From CAZZDA01 sp964652585 (GTDB lineage Bacteria; Patescibacteriota; Patescibacteriia; UBA1544): 16,774 nucleotides of DNA. The stretch spans positions 1-16,774 of the forward strand of contig CAZZDA010000017.1 in the NCBI GenBank assembly GCA_964652585.1, written 5' to 3'. A program made the translations under genes and the position numbers. The first letter of the stretch is position 1. Each line of letters begins with the position of its first letter. Below the pieces are notes generated by a model, which worked only from the letters and a program-made list of their open reading frames with translations, was not told the DNA's origin and searched no databases. Below are positions 1 through 7,591 of the stretch, in pieces.

Positions 1-59
1 AACATCTTTAGCGCTTCGCGCCAATGTGTTGCGTTAGATTCTAGACTGGAAGTAAATAT

Positions 60-100
60 AATCCTCCCAAGTATACTACCTGGGAGGATTTGCTATTTTT
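60..100 (+). terminator. Rho-independent terminator-like hairpin
   Basis: A perfect 10-bp stem (AATCCTCCCA at 60-69 pairing with TGGGAGGATT at 81-90) encloses an 11-nt loop, and a T-rich run follows at 96-100. It lies just before uvrC, so it probably ends transcription of a gene left of the window. I see no supportable gene in 1-59. Confidence 0.6.
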
Positions 101-124
101 GGTTGGCAGAGGTAGTCTTAAAGT

Positions 125-1471
125 ATGCTTTTAGCGCTTGCCAAACAAAATACAAAAAATCTTACAAACATCCCTCAAAAACCAGGGGTGTATGTGTTTC
201 GTGGTGCGCGTAAAAAAATTCTCTATGTGGGAAAGGCGAGTAATTTAAGAAGTCGCGTACGTTCCTATTTTCGAAAACAATCAACATATCTTTCTCCCGC
301 AAAGTTCAACCTTCTTCCGGAAATTCGTTCGGTGGAAATTCGGCAAACACAATCAGAAATTGAAGCATTGCTCTTGGAAGCGAATCTTATTAAAAAATAC
401 AAACCGCCCTATAATGTACTTCTACGAGATGATAAGTCGTATGTATATGTAAAAATTGCTACAGAAGAATTATACCCTTCTGTCTACGCCACGCGTAAAC
501 TGGAAAAAGCAGGAGTGTACTACGGTCCATTTACCAGTGCAACTGCGGTAAAAGAAGTGTTAAAACTGGTGCGAAAATTTTTTCCCTATCGTGACAGTTC
601 TTGTAAGCCAGGTCAGGGAAAACCTTGCTTTTCGTATCGTTTAGGACGATGTCCTGGAACATGCGTAGGAGCAATAACAAAAACCGACTATCAAAGAACA
701 ATAAGAAAAATAAAACTCTTTTTTGAGGGTAGGCATGAACAGATCGCACGAGAATTAAAAAGGGAAGTTCGCGAGGAAAAAAGATTGTATCGCAAAGAAA
801 AATTTGAAGAAAAAAAAGACGCACGTGCACTTACTCTTGCAAGAAAAGAGGTGCAAGCCGAACAGCTGCAAAAAGTGATAGCACATACACGGCTTGTCAC
901 AAGTCAGGAGAAGTTTGCATATGACGTTCGTGAGTTGGCACGCGAATTACGTATGCGCGGACTACCCAATCGTATAGAGGGGTATGATATTGCGCATACG
1001 GGAGGATTGAACGCAACCGGTTCAATGGTCGTGTTTCAAGATGGTGAGCCTTCAAAAACTGCGTATAGAAAATTTCGGATAAAAATGGCGGCTCATATAC
1101 CAAACGACACCGCAATGCTAAAAGAAGTACTAACTCGTCGGCTCGCAAAACTGGATACAGATGACGCATGGAGATGGCAATTACCGGATCTTATGATAAT
1201 TGATGGAGGAAAGGCGCAACTCAATTCCGTACGATCTATTCTTGAAAAGACGGGCGTGAGCGTACCGCTTATTGCCATAGCAAAAGGTGGGGTACATGGA
1301 AGTACGCTTCGGCAAAAGGAGGAAATTTATTTTCCGGGAGAAAAAAATTCACTCGTACTTCCTAAAAATTCTTCGGCACTTCATTTGGTACAGCGTGTAC
1401 GTGACGAAGCGCACCGCTTTGCCTTGTCTTATCATAAACATCTGCGGACTAAGAGGATGGTAGGAAAATAA
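125..1471 (+). CDS. uvrC: UvrABC excinuclease subunit C (short form)
   Basis: Nuclease subunit of bacterial nucleotide excision repair; it makes the 3' and 5' incisions in UvrB-DNA complexes. Seen: an N-terminal GIY-YIG domain (GVY at residues 21-23, YVGKASNLRSRVRSYF from 34), the Cys-rich segment of the family (about 159-176), a charged helical stretch at about 200-235 where the UVR motif belongs but is poorly conserved, and the RNase H-like nuclease with candidate catalytic D288 (GYDIAHTGG), D360 (IIDGGKAQL) and H430 (RDEAHRF). The protein is 448 aa and stops 18 residues after H430. Family members of about 600 aa continue into a tandem helix-hairpin-helix DNA-binding domain, which is absent here. 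AGAGGT at 108-113 is a plausible ribosome binding site for the ATG at 125. uvrB lies about 0.9 kb downstream on the opposite strand. Confidence 0.95.
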   Translation: MLLALAKQNTKNLTNIPQKPGVYVFRGARKKILYVGKASNLRSRVRSYFRKQSTYLSPAKFNLLPEIRSVEIRQTQSEIEALLLEANLIKKYKPPYNVLLRDDKSYVYVKIATEELYPSVYATRKLEKAGVYYGPFTSATAVKEVLKLVRKFFPYRDSSCKPGQGKPCFSYRLGRCPGTCVGAITKTDYQRTIRKIKLFFEGRHEQIARELKREVREEKRLYRKEKFEEKKDARALTLARKEVQAEQLQKVIAHTRLVTSQEKFAYDVRELARELRMRGLPNRIEGYDIAHTGGLNATGSMVVFQDGEPSKTAYRKFRIKMAAHIPNDTAMLKEVLTRRLAKLDTDDAWRWQLPDLMIIDGGKAQLNSVRSILEKTGVSVPLIAIAKGGVHGSTLRQKEEIYFPGEKNSLVLPKNSSALHLVQRVRDEAHRFALSYHKHLRTKRMVGK

Positions 1472-1472
1472 T

Positions 1473-1502
1473 TCTTGAATTAATTCTAGAATTAATTCAA
1501 GA
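1473..1502. repeat. 30-bp perfect palindrome after uvrC
   Basis: The sequence reads identically on both strands over 30 bp. The left arm is TCTTGAATTAATTCT and the right arm is its exact reverse complement, with no spacer. It begins one base after the uvrC stop codon. There is no T-tract behind it, so it is not a classical intrinsic terminator. It could act as an mRNA 3'-end stabiliser, a protein-binding palindrome or a transposition scar. The sequence does not decide. Confidence 0.7.
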
Positions 1503-1596
1503 GCACTATCTTACATTTGCAAAAATCGGCTTGATATGTAAGTATGGGAAAAGAGTGTTTTCCCTGCACAAAGATAATATGAGGGAACAAAAAGGC

Positions 1597-2358
1597 ATGA
1601 AATTACAAAAGAGCGTTTTTCTTTTTAGTATAGTGCTTGCGTGCGGCGTTTTTTTTGTTGGTGTGACTACAGTATTTGCTGCTGAGATTGATACCGACAG
1701 TGATGGGTTAAATGATGTAGAAGAACGTACGATATATTTTACGGACTATCTTAATCCTGATACGGACGGCGACGGATACAATGATGGATTGGAAATACAA
1801 TACGGCTACTCGCCGCGGCATGGAGGGGATAAAAAACTGGTTGAGGTGGATTCGGATAAAGACCATCTCAACGACAGTTGGGAATTGAAGTTAGGTACCG
1901 GACTTTTAGATCCGGATAGCGACAATGATCTCTACTTGGATGGCACGGAAGTTGCGGCAAGTTATCATCCTCTTGATGCGGAATCTGTAAAAATGGAAAA
2001 ACTGATTGCGGTTGATTTGACAAAACAGGAGCTTACTTACTCCATGGACGGTATCGTCTTGGAAAATTTTACTATTTCAAGCGGACTTCCGGCAACGCCC
2101 ACGCCAACAGGCGAGTTTATGGTATTGGATAAAGTGCCGAGCAAAACTTTTGGCGGGAACGGATTTGGCTTCTACTATCCGAATACGAAATGGAATTTAC
2201 ATTTTACCACCGACTACTGGCGCTACTATATTCACGGAGTGTATTGGCATGATAATTTCGGACAACCCATGAGCAGCGGTTGTGTGAATGTAGACTATGA
2301 CCGTATGGAACGACTTTACTGGTGGGCGCAGTATGGTACGAAGGTAGCTATACACTAA
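1597..2358 (+). CDS. Secreted L,D-transpeptidase (YkuD) with calcium-loop repeats
   Basis: Predicted extracytoplasmic peptidoglycan cross-linking or anchoring enzyme. With the ATG at 1597 the protein is 253 aa and begins with a signal peptide: K2/K5, a hydrophobic core at about 7-27, and likely cleavage near VFA-A (28/29). Next come four Asp-rich repeats of thrombospondin type 3/EF-loop style (DTDSDGLND at 32-40, then NPDTDGDGYND, VDSDKDHLND and DPDSDNDLYLD), which probably bind calcium. The C-terminal half is a YkuD domain with H213 and the catalytic motif SSGC, C229 being the nucleophile. An in-frame ATG at 1579 and an ORF opening at 1531 exist. I chose 1597 because GAGGGA lies 10 nt upstream and the signal peptide then starts normally. 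The 3' end overlaps uvrB on the other strand by 4 bases. Substrate and cell-surface role are inferred from the family. Confidence 0.85.
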   Translation: MKLQKSVFLFSIVLACGVFFVGVTTVFAAEIDTDSDGLNDVEERTIYFTDYLNPDTDGDGYNDGLEIQYGYSPRHGGDKKLVEVDSDKDHLNDSWELKLGTGLLDPDSDNDLYLDGTEVAASYHPLDAESVKMEKLIAVDLTKQELTYSMDGIVLENFTISSGLPATPTPTGEFMVLDKVPSKTFGGNGFGFYYPNTKWNLHFTTDYWRYYIHGVYWHDNFGQPMSSGCVNVDYDRMERLYWWAQYGTKVAIH

Positions 2359-4232
2359 ATCTCAACTATTGATTTTATCTCCAAAGATTTTTTTATGGTG
2401 CACGGTGTGATACTGTGTTTTTTGTTATAGTCTTCTTGAATCTTTCGGCGGCGCTCGGTTTCAGCGATAGCACGACGCATTGAGTCAGTCATTTTATCAG
2501 CGTACATAAGTACGCGACCGTCTTTGTGGCGTGCTGCGCGTCCCATAGTTTGGATGAGTGACGACTCATGGCGCAAAAACCCCTCTTTGTCCGCATCTAA
2601 AATAATGACCAATGATACTTCGGGCAGATCCAATCCTTCACGCAAGAGATTGATACCTACCACGACATCATAATATCCTTCTCGCAGCTTTTGTAAAATA
2701 TCGGTACGTTCAAGCGTTTGAATATCGGAATGCAAATAGGTGATCTTGATATGTTTTTCCAACAAAAAGTCAGTGAGTTCTTCCGCCATGCGCTTGGTGA
2801 GCGTGGTGATGAGCACGCGCTGTTTTTTCTTGGTTCGCTTTTCAATTTCTTTCAACACATCCGTAATTTGCCCATCAGTTTTTCGTACTTCTACCCGCGG
2901 GTCCAATAATCCCGTGGGGCGAATGAGCTGTTGAGCAACTCGGTGCGTTTTGCCGTACGGTTTAGAAAATGCATCAGCTATAGTTTTTGTTTCAGATGAG
3001 TGATGCAGCTCGTATTCGCCAGGAGTAGCTGAGGTATAAATGACTTGAGGTATTTTCTTTTCAAATTCAGTAAAGGTGAGTGGGCGATTATCAAATGCGC
3101 ACTTCAAGCGGAAGCCATAGGATACCAATTGTTCCTTTCGTGCACGGTCGCCTGCATACATACCGCGTACTTGTGGAACAGCAATATGTGACTCATCAAT
3201 AAACATCAGCGAGTCTTTAGGAAAGTAGTCAAGAAGCGTGTAGGGCGGCTCTCCGATCTTGCGGAAATCAAAATGGCGCGAGTAGTTTTCAATGCCGTTG
3301 CAATAACCAACACGACTGATCATTTCCAGATCATAGACGGTACGTCGTTGTAGGCGTTCATATTCCAGTAATTTTTTTTCTTTTTTTAACTCAGTCAAAC
3401 GCTTTTTCAACTCCTCTCGGATATTCTTGACTGCAACCTTTATTTTTTCTTCGGGTGTGACAAAGTGTTTTGCAGGAAAGAGAAGTACTTCATCTACTTC
3501 CGCAAGTGATTTTTTGAGTGATTCTGCGTATGCCGCACGCAAGTACTTTGGACTTCCGTGAAAGATCAAAAGCCGTTCAATGGTATTACCAAAGAGTTCA
3601 AGGCGTACAATCTGATCGCCGGTTGCCGGATGTATTTCTATAGTGTCGCCGCGTACACGGAAAGAACCGCGGCCAAACTCTTCATCATTTCTTTTGTATT
3701 GAATATCAACCAATGATCGTAGAATATCTTGCCTACTTATTGTCTGTTCTTTGGTGAAGCTCACGCTCATGGCACGATAGTCTTGAGGAGAGCCGATGCC
3801 ATAAATACAAGAAACCGATGCGACGACGAGTGCATCATTGCGCGTCAAAAGTGATTGGGTCGCGGAATGGCGCAGACGGTCAATTTCTTCATTAATAGTT
3901 GCTTCTTTTTCTATATAAGTATCGGTCTGTGGCAAGTACGCTTCCGGTTGGTAGTAATCATAGTAGCTGACAAAATAATGTACTGCGTTTCTCGGGAAAA
4001 GTTCGCGCAATTCCAAGTAGAGTTGCGCGGCAAGCGTTTTATTGGGTGATAAGATAAGTGTTGGTTTCTGTACACGATCAATAATATGCGCCATGGTAAA
4101 CGTTTTACCGGATCCGGTTACGCCTAGTAGTGTTTGGTGTTGGTGATTATTTTGGATTCCGGAAACAAGCTCTGTGATCGCTCTCGGCTGATCACCCTTG
4201 GGTGTGAGTTGTGTTTCTAATTCAAATCGCAT
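2355..4232 (-). CDS. uvrB: UvrABC excinuclease subunit B lacking the UVR domain
   Basis: Helicase-like damage-verification subunit of nucleotide excision repair; it receives DNA from UvrA and recruits UvrC. Seen: the opening LTPKGDQP, Walker A GVTGSGKT (37-44), the UvrB beta-hairpin region with YFVSYYDYYQPEAYLP (from about 87), the Walker B-type box DESH (346-349) and helicase motif VI QTMGRAARH (561-569). The protein is 625 aa and ends about 30 residues after the RAIAETERRR segment. Usual family members of about 670 aa continue into a C-terminal UVR coiled coil that binds UvrC; it is missing, with a clean stop (TAG) and no UVR-like coding sequence beyond, because the transpeptidase gene occupies that DNA on the other strand. 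The gene follows the ATP-grasp gene by 18 bp and is probably co-transcribed with it. A relic of a second uvrB lies at 7592-7783. Confidence 0.96.
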   Translation of the reverse strand: MRFELETQLTPKGDQPRAITELVSGIQNNHQHQTLLGVTGSGKTFTMAHIIDRVQKPTLILSPNKTLAAQLYLELRELFPRNAVHYFVSYYDYYQPEAYLPQTDTYIEKEATINEEIDRLRHSATQSLLTRNDALVVASVSCIYGIGSPQDYRAMSVSFTKEQTISRQDILRSLVDIQYKRNDEEFGRGSFRVRGDTIEIHPATGDQIVRLELFGNTIERLLIFHGSPKYLRAAYAESLKKSLAEVDEVLLFPAKHFVTPEEKIKVAVKNIREELKKRLTELKKEKKLLEYERLQRRTVYDLEMISRVGYCNGIENYSRHFDFRKIGEPPYTLLDYFPKDSLMFIDESHIAVPQVRGMYAGDRARKEQLVSYGFRLKCAFDNRPLTFTEFEKKIPQVIYTSATPGEYELHHSSETKTIADAFSKPYGKTHRVAQQLIRPTGLLDPRVEVRKTDGQITDVLKEIEKRTKKKQRVLITTLTKRMAEELTDFLLEKHIKITYLHSDIQTLERTDILQKLREGYYDVVVGINLLREGLDLPEVSLVIILDADKEGFLRHESSLIQTMGRAARHKDGRVLMYADKMTDSMRRAIAETERRRKIQEDYNKKHSITPCTIKKSLEIKSIVEI

Positions 4233-4250
4233 AGAAAAGATTTAAAGACT

Positions 4251-5324
4251 TTACAGATCTAACCTTGGACAGAGTTGTAATATATCTGCTTTTTGTGTTT
4301 GTTCGTCTATTGCAAGTATCATATCATTTTTGGTAGTTGATTTTATGTCGACATCTTCATGATACTCTACTTTTTTAAAGTCACTATTATTACAAAGCAA
4401 GGTTGGAATAGTTAATGCTGTCAAGCGTATATTTGCTTCTAAAACAAAAACATTATTTTTTGAAATAATAAAATCAATACCAAAAAATCCCTCATATCCT
4501 TTTAATAAAGGCTGGAGCGTATGAATACTTTTTTGCAGTTGCTTCCATATCTTTTCCGGTAATTTTGTCAGAGACAGTATTTCCGCGCCACAGAAATATT
4601 TTCCATCGGCAATCGTTTGTTTTGCGAATCCAAATACCGTGACATCGTTTGACCTTTTCATTTTTAGGCATTGGATACTATAAGTCTTACCATGAATATA
4701 CTCTTCAAAAAACCAATCCCTAGGATTTTGTTGAAAAAGTAGATTGAAGTTATGGTCATGTTTCGTGGTACGGTTATCAAAGAGGGTAAAACCGCCAGAT
4801 CCGTATTTTCTCTTTAAAAAACCTCTCTTTTTTGTACGTACACTATTTTTCAGATCTTTATATGAGTTAATAGGATGCCAAGATGGCGTATATTTTTCAA
4901 GGAGTGTTTTTTGTCGCAACTTGTTATTTCTTTGTAAAAAACTTTTATAGGTATAGCTGAGTTTCAGAGTACTCTTTTTTGCAAAAGTGTCAGCGGCAGG
5001 GTGAGGGATACCAATCCAAATATGAGAAATAGTTTTTGGGAAAGTGTTTTTTCGCATTCTTTCGAAAACAGAAATACGGGGATCATTGTGTTTTTTAAGA
5101 ACTATAAAAGTGTTTTTATTTGGAACACGCGATTGATTAAAATCTTCATTTACTACGACGTGCTGATCCATTATAATCCATGGAAGTAGGTTTTCATATT
5201 TCCACATGGCTGGTATCTTAAATTTCATTGATTCACTTATAGCTCGAAAATCACATACGTAGAGTGTTGAAGAGTCGTGCAGGAATGGAATATCTGTTGT
5301 TTTAAGTGTGTGTCTTATAATCAT
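4251..5324 (-). CDS. ATP-grasp superfamily ligase, substrate unknown
   Basis: Probable ATP-dependent carboxylate-amine or similar ligase. The 357-aa protein has a poorly recognisable N-terminal region (1-130) and ATP-grasp hallmarks after it: a Lys/Gly-rich nucleotide loop KRKYGSGG (171-178), the EEYIHGKTYS strand (207-216) with an acidic adenine-contact position, and the metal-binding end GFFGIDFIIS (D284) followed by VFVLEANIR (E296, N298, R300). No signal peptide or membrane segment is visible. I cannot name the substrate; peptide-ligase, pyruvyl/citramalate-type or cell-surface precursor ligases all share this fold. By eye the gene is more AT-rich than its neighbours, which may mark transfer. 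It is the first gene of a leftward unit with uvrB 18 bp downstream, and its ATG lies 6 nt after a strong -10 element, so its mRNA may be leaderless. Confidence 0.75.
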   Translation of the reverse strand: MIIRHTLKTTDIPFLHDSSTLYVCDFRAISESMKFKIPAMWKYENLLPWIIMDQHVVVNEDFNQSRVPNKNTFIVLKKHNDPRISVFERMRKNTFPKTISHIWIGIPHPAADTFAKKSTLKLSYTYKSFLQRNNKLRQKTLLEKYTPSWHPINSYKDLKNSVRTKKRGFLKRKYGSGGFTLFDNRTTKHDHNFNLLFQQNPRDWFFEEYIHGKTYSIQCLKMKRSNDVTVFGFAKQTIADGKYFCGAEILSLTKLPEKIWKQLQKSIHTLQPLLKGYEGFFGIDFIISKNNVFVLEANIRLTALTIPTLLCNNSDFKKVEYHEDVDIKSTTKNDMILAIDEQTQKADILQLCPRLDL

Positions 5325-5330
5325 TCGAGA

Positions 5331-5341
5331 ATTATATCATA
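5331..5341 (-). promoter_or_regulatory. Extended -10 promoter of ATP-grasp-uvrB unit
   Basis: On the minus strand the sequence reads TATGATATAAT, a full extended -10 (TGn plus consensus TATAAT at 5331-5336). No good -35 is visible 16-18 nt upstream, as is common for extended -10 promoters. Only 6 nt separate the -10 from the ATG at 5324, so transcription would start at or next to the start codon. Confidence 0.6.
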
Positions 5342-5493
5342 TTTTTAATTGTGTAGCTCTATGTGTGAACGAGTACTTACTATTGCATTTTAGTGTAATA
5401 ATGAGTAATGTGTGGTATATAACTATTAAAAATTATACCCACCCCCCACTTTTTGTAGAAGTATTTTATATATCATACAAATAATTATCTTCA

Positions 5494-5522
5494 TTGACAC
5501 AAACAACTATATATGCTAGAGA
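5494..5522 (+). promoter_or_regulatory. Promoter of metG
   Basis: TTGACA at 5494-5499 is a consensus -35. Seventeen bases later comes TAGAGA (5517-5522), preceded by TG at 5514-5515, giving an extended -10 that offsets its imperfect hexamer. The predicted start near 5529 leaves a leader of roughly 37 nt carrying AGGAG (5549-5553), 12 nt before the ATG. The rest of the 5325-5565 spacer is AT-rich with one C-tract (5438-5449). I see no gene or riboswitch-like structure in it. Confidence 0.6.
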
Positions 5523-5565
5523 ATATATAAACGGTTCTTTAACAGACTAGGAGAATAAAAATATC

Positions 5566-7287
5566 ATGAATAAGAAAATCTTTATTGGGCTCGCATGGCC
5601 CTACGCAAACTCAAGTCTCCATTTAGGACATGTATCAGCATTTATCGGTGCGGATATTATTGCGCGTTACCATCGGCTTGCTGGCGATGACGTGCTTCTT
5701 GTATCGGGAAGTGACTGTTATGGAACACCAATTGCTGTAGAAGCGGTTGAGAAAGGAATAGATCCGTCAACTATTGCGAATCGGTACCATGCAGAATTCC
5801 AACAGAATTTGATCGATGGATTAGGATTCTCGTATGACATCTATACTCGCACCACTACTGAACAACATGCGAAGGTCGTACAGGAACTTTTTTTGGATCT
5901 GTATGAGAAAGGATTTCTTTATACAAAGACAGGGAATGCCTTATATTCGCCGATTCTTGGGCGATTTCTTCCCGATCGTTTTGTAGAAGGTAAATGTCCA
6001 AAATGTGGTTATGATGGTGCACGTGGTGATCAGTGTGACGAATGCAGTACACTTCTTGACCCACTTGATCTAAAGGATCCACGGATCAATCCAAAGATTA
6101 TCAAGCGTGATAAAAATCTCAGCGATAAAGATCGACAACTCGAAGTTCGAGAGTCGGAACATTTCTATCTGAAACTTACTGCTTTACAGGATATTCTCGA
6201 AAAGTGGGTAAATAAAACAAGTACTTCATGGCGCGCGAACGCACGAGGCTTTGCGAAAAGTTTTCTTAAGCAAGGGCTTCACGATCGCGCGATCACACGT
6301 GATACTGATTGGGGTGTTCCTATCCCGTTGCCAGGACATGAAAACAAACGAATTTATGTCTGGTTTGAAGCGGTAATGGGCTATTTGTCAGCATCTAAAC
6401 TGTGGGCGGAAGCACGAGGTACGCCCGATGAATGGAAGAAGTGGTGGCATAATGATGATGCAGTGCACTACTACGTGCATGGAAAGGACAATATTCCTTT
6501 CCATACGGTTATCTGGCCGGCACTCTTACTCGCACAAGGAACTCTGCATACTCCAAACCACATTGTGTCGTCTGAATATCTAAGTCTTGAGGGAAGGCAA
6601 TTTTCCAAGAGCCGAGGGTGGGCAGTGCAGCTTCCTGACTTTTTGGAAGCGTTTGATCCCGAGACACTTCGGTATTTCTTGGTCGTCAACGGTCCGGAAA
6701 CGAGTGATGCGAATTTTGAGTGGACCAAGTACGCTCAGCGTGTGAACAGTGAGCTCATTGGTACGTTTGGAAACCTCATTAATCGAGTACTCTCTTTTAG
6801 TTCAAAGAAATTTCCAGAGGGAATTCGGTTTCCAAAAACACTGGACAAAGAATCTAGTACACTTCTTGCTGCGGCTGAGAGAGCATTTCCTAAAGTTGGC
6901 AAGCTTATTGAGGAAGGAAAATTCAGAGCTGCCTTCAAGACGATATTGGAAGTTGCTGAGCATGGCAACCGCTATATTGATACGAAAGAGCCTTGGAAGA
7001 AGATCAAGGACAGTACAAGAAGGGATGAAGTCGAGACAGATCTCGCAGTACTTGTCCAGCTGATTCAATCTTTGGCAGTTTTAGTCAATCCGTTTTTACC
7101 TCGGACATCCAAGAAGATCTATAGCTTCCTTGGTGTAGATACTCATGATGTATCTTGGGAATATCCAGTACCAAATAAAGTTCAGGAAATCATTCAAAGT
7201 TCACCTCTCTATCGAAAAATTGAGCAGGAGGAGATTGAGACACAACGTGCTCGACTAGTGCAAAGATCAAATGATGCTGGAAATTAA
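5566..7287 (+). CDS. metG: Methionyl-tRNA synthetase
   Basis: Cytoplasmic class I synthetase that charges tRNA-Met. Seen: the HIGH motif as HLGH (residues 19-22) in the context PYANSSLHLGH, a zinc knuckle with Cys 144, 147, 157 and 160 inserted in the catalytic domain, the KMSKS loop as QFSKS (345-349, K348 and S349 retained), and a helical anticodon-binding domain from about 390 to 545. At 573 aa it lacks the C-terminal EMAP/Trbp111-type tRNA-binding domain found in longer MetRS proteins, so it is a compact form. The ATG at 5566 is supported by AGGAG 12 nt upstream and a clear promoter. The gene stands alone between an outward-reading promoter region and a terminator-like hairpin. Confidence 0.96.
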   Translation: MNKKIFIGLAWPYANSSLHLGHVSAFIGADIIARYHRLAGDDVLLVSGSDCYGTPIAVEAVEKGIDPSTIANRYHAEFQQNLIDGLGFSYDIYTRTTTEQHAKVVQELFLDLYEKGFLYTKTGNALYSPILGRFLPDRFVEGKCPKCGYDGARGDQCDECSTLLDPLDLKDPRINPKIIKRDKNLSDKDRQLEVRESEHFYLKLTALQDILEKWVNKTSTSWRANARGFAKSFLKQGLHDRAITRDTDWGVPIPLPGHENKRIYVWFEAVMGYLSASKLWAEARGTPDEWKKWWHNDDAVHYYVHGKDNIPFHTVIWPALLLAQGTLHTPNHIVSSEYLSLEGRQFSKSRGWAVQLPDFLEAFDPETLRYFLVVNGPETSDANFEWTKYAQRVNSELIGTFGNLINRVLSFSSKKFPEGIRFPKTLDKESSTLLAAAERAFPKVGKLIEEGKFRAAFKTILEVAEHGNRYIDTKEPWKKIKDSTRRDEVETDLAVLVQLIQSLAVLVNPFLPRTSKKIYSFLGVDTHDVSWEYPVPNKVQEIIQSSPLYRKIEQEEIETQRARLVQRSNDAGN

Positions 7288-7292
7288 TCTCG

Positions 7293-7325
7293 GAGCTGAT
7301 TAGCACAAGCTACCGGCTCATTTTT
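7293..7325 (+). terminator. Probable intrinsic terminator of metG
   Basis: GAGCTG (7293-7298) pairs with CGGCTC (7314-7319) with one G-T wobble, leaving a 15-nt loop, and is followed by A plus five T (7320-7325). It starts 5 bases after the metG stop. The stem is short, so confidence is moderate. Confidence 0.45.
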
Positions 7326-7469
7326 ATATACGAGTAGGATATTTACTATAACGTGACGTCACTGTGATTCTTAACGGAGAGAGTAAAAATCGTGCCAAGA
7401 AAATATTTTCACGCGTCCTTGATATGGGGATTAATTTTAAGGCTGGAGATGAATACGAGCCCGGAATGA

Positions 7470-7565
7470 TGCAACGTAAGTTGCAGCATGGAGGTATATC
7501 TATCAGAGTTGGTTTTAAAACCAATTCTGATAATAGGGGCAAATTCTCCGCCCTTTAGGGCGGGG
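7470..7565 (+). mobile_element. Structured spacer, possible IS200/IS605-type right-end relic
   Basis: Three hairpins lie in a row: TGCAAC/GTTGCA closed by a GTAA tetraloop (7470-7485), a near-perfect 30-bp palindrome (7502-7531), and CCGCCC-TTTA-GGGCGG extended by two more pairs (7546-7565). The last has the look of subterminal hairpins at IS200/IS605 ends. A 64-codon open frame (7364-7558, GTG start) runs through the region and contains the stretch NRAKKIFSRVLDMG, faintly like the end of a TnpB zinc-ribbon tail. I cannot confirm homology and do not call it a gene. No transposase is present. Besides these hairpins and the metG terminator, the 7288-7591 spacer holds only a 10-bp palindrome GTGACGTCAC at 7353-7362. 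Confidence 0.35.
7502..7531. repeat. 30-bp near-perfect palindrome
   Basis: The arms begin ATCAGAGTTGGTTTT and continue AAAACCAATTCTGAT. Fourteen of the fifteen pairs are Watson-Crick and the remaining one is a G-T wobble. It does not share sequence with the palindrome at 1473-1502, so the two are not copies of one element. Confidence 0.65.
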
Positions 7566-7591
7566 ATTCCATTAATTATTGATCCACAGGA

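Noticed and set aside
531..830. 99-codon minus-strand frame inside uvrC
   Set aside because: It lies opposite well-conserved uvrC coding sequence and has no domain or ribosome binding site. It is a shadow frame, as are the other antisense frames inside metG, argS and the kinase.
5438..5449. C-tract in the ATP-grasp/metG spacer as an i-motif or G-quadruplex
   Set aside because: There is only one run with one short neighbour, not the four tracts such structures need.
6749..7063. 104-codon plus-strand frame inside metG
   Set aside because: It overlaps the MetRS anticodon-binding domain in another frame and encodes no recognisable feature.
1473..7531. The two 30-bp palindromes as copies of one element
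   Set aside because: Their sequences are unrelated when compared directly; only the length matches.
7364..7558. 64-codon open frame in the metG-uvrB relic spacer as a gene
   Set aside because: GTG start, no ribosome binding site, three hairpins overlapping it and no recognisable domain; only a faint resemblance to a TnpB tail.
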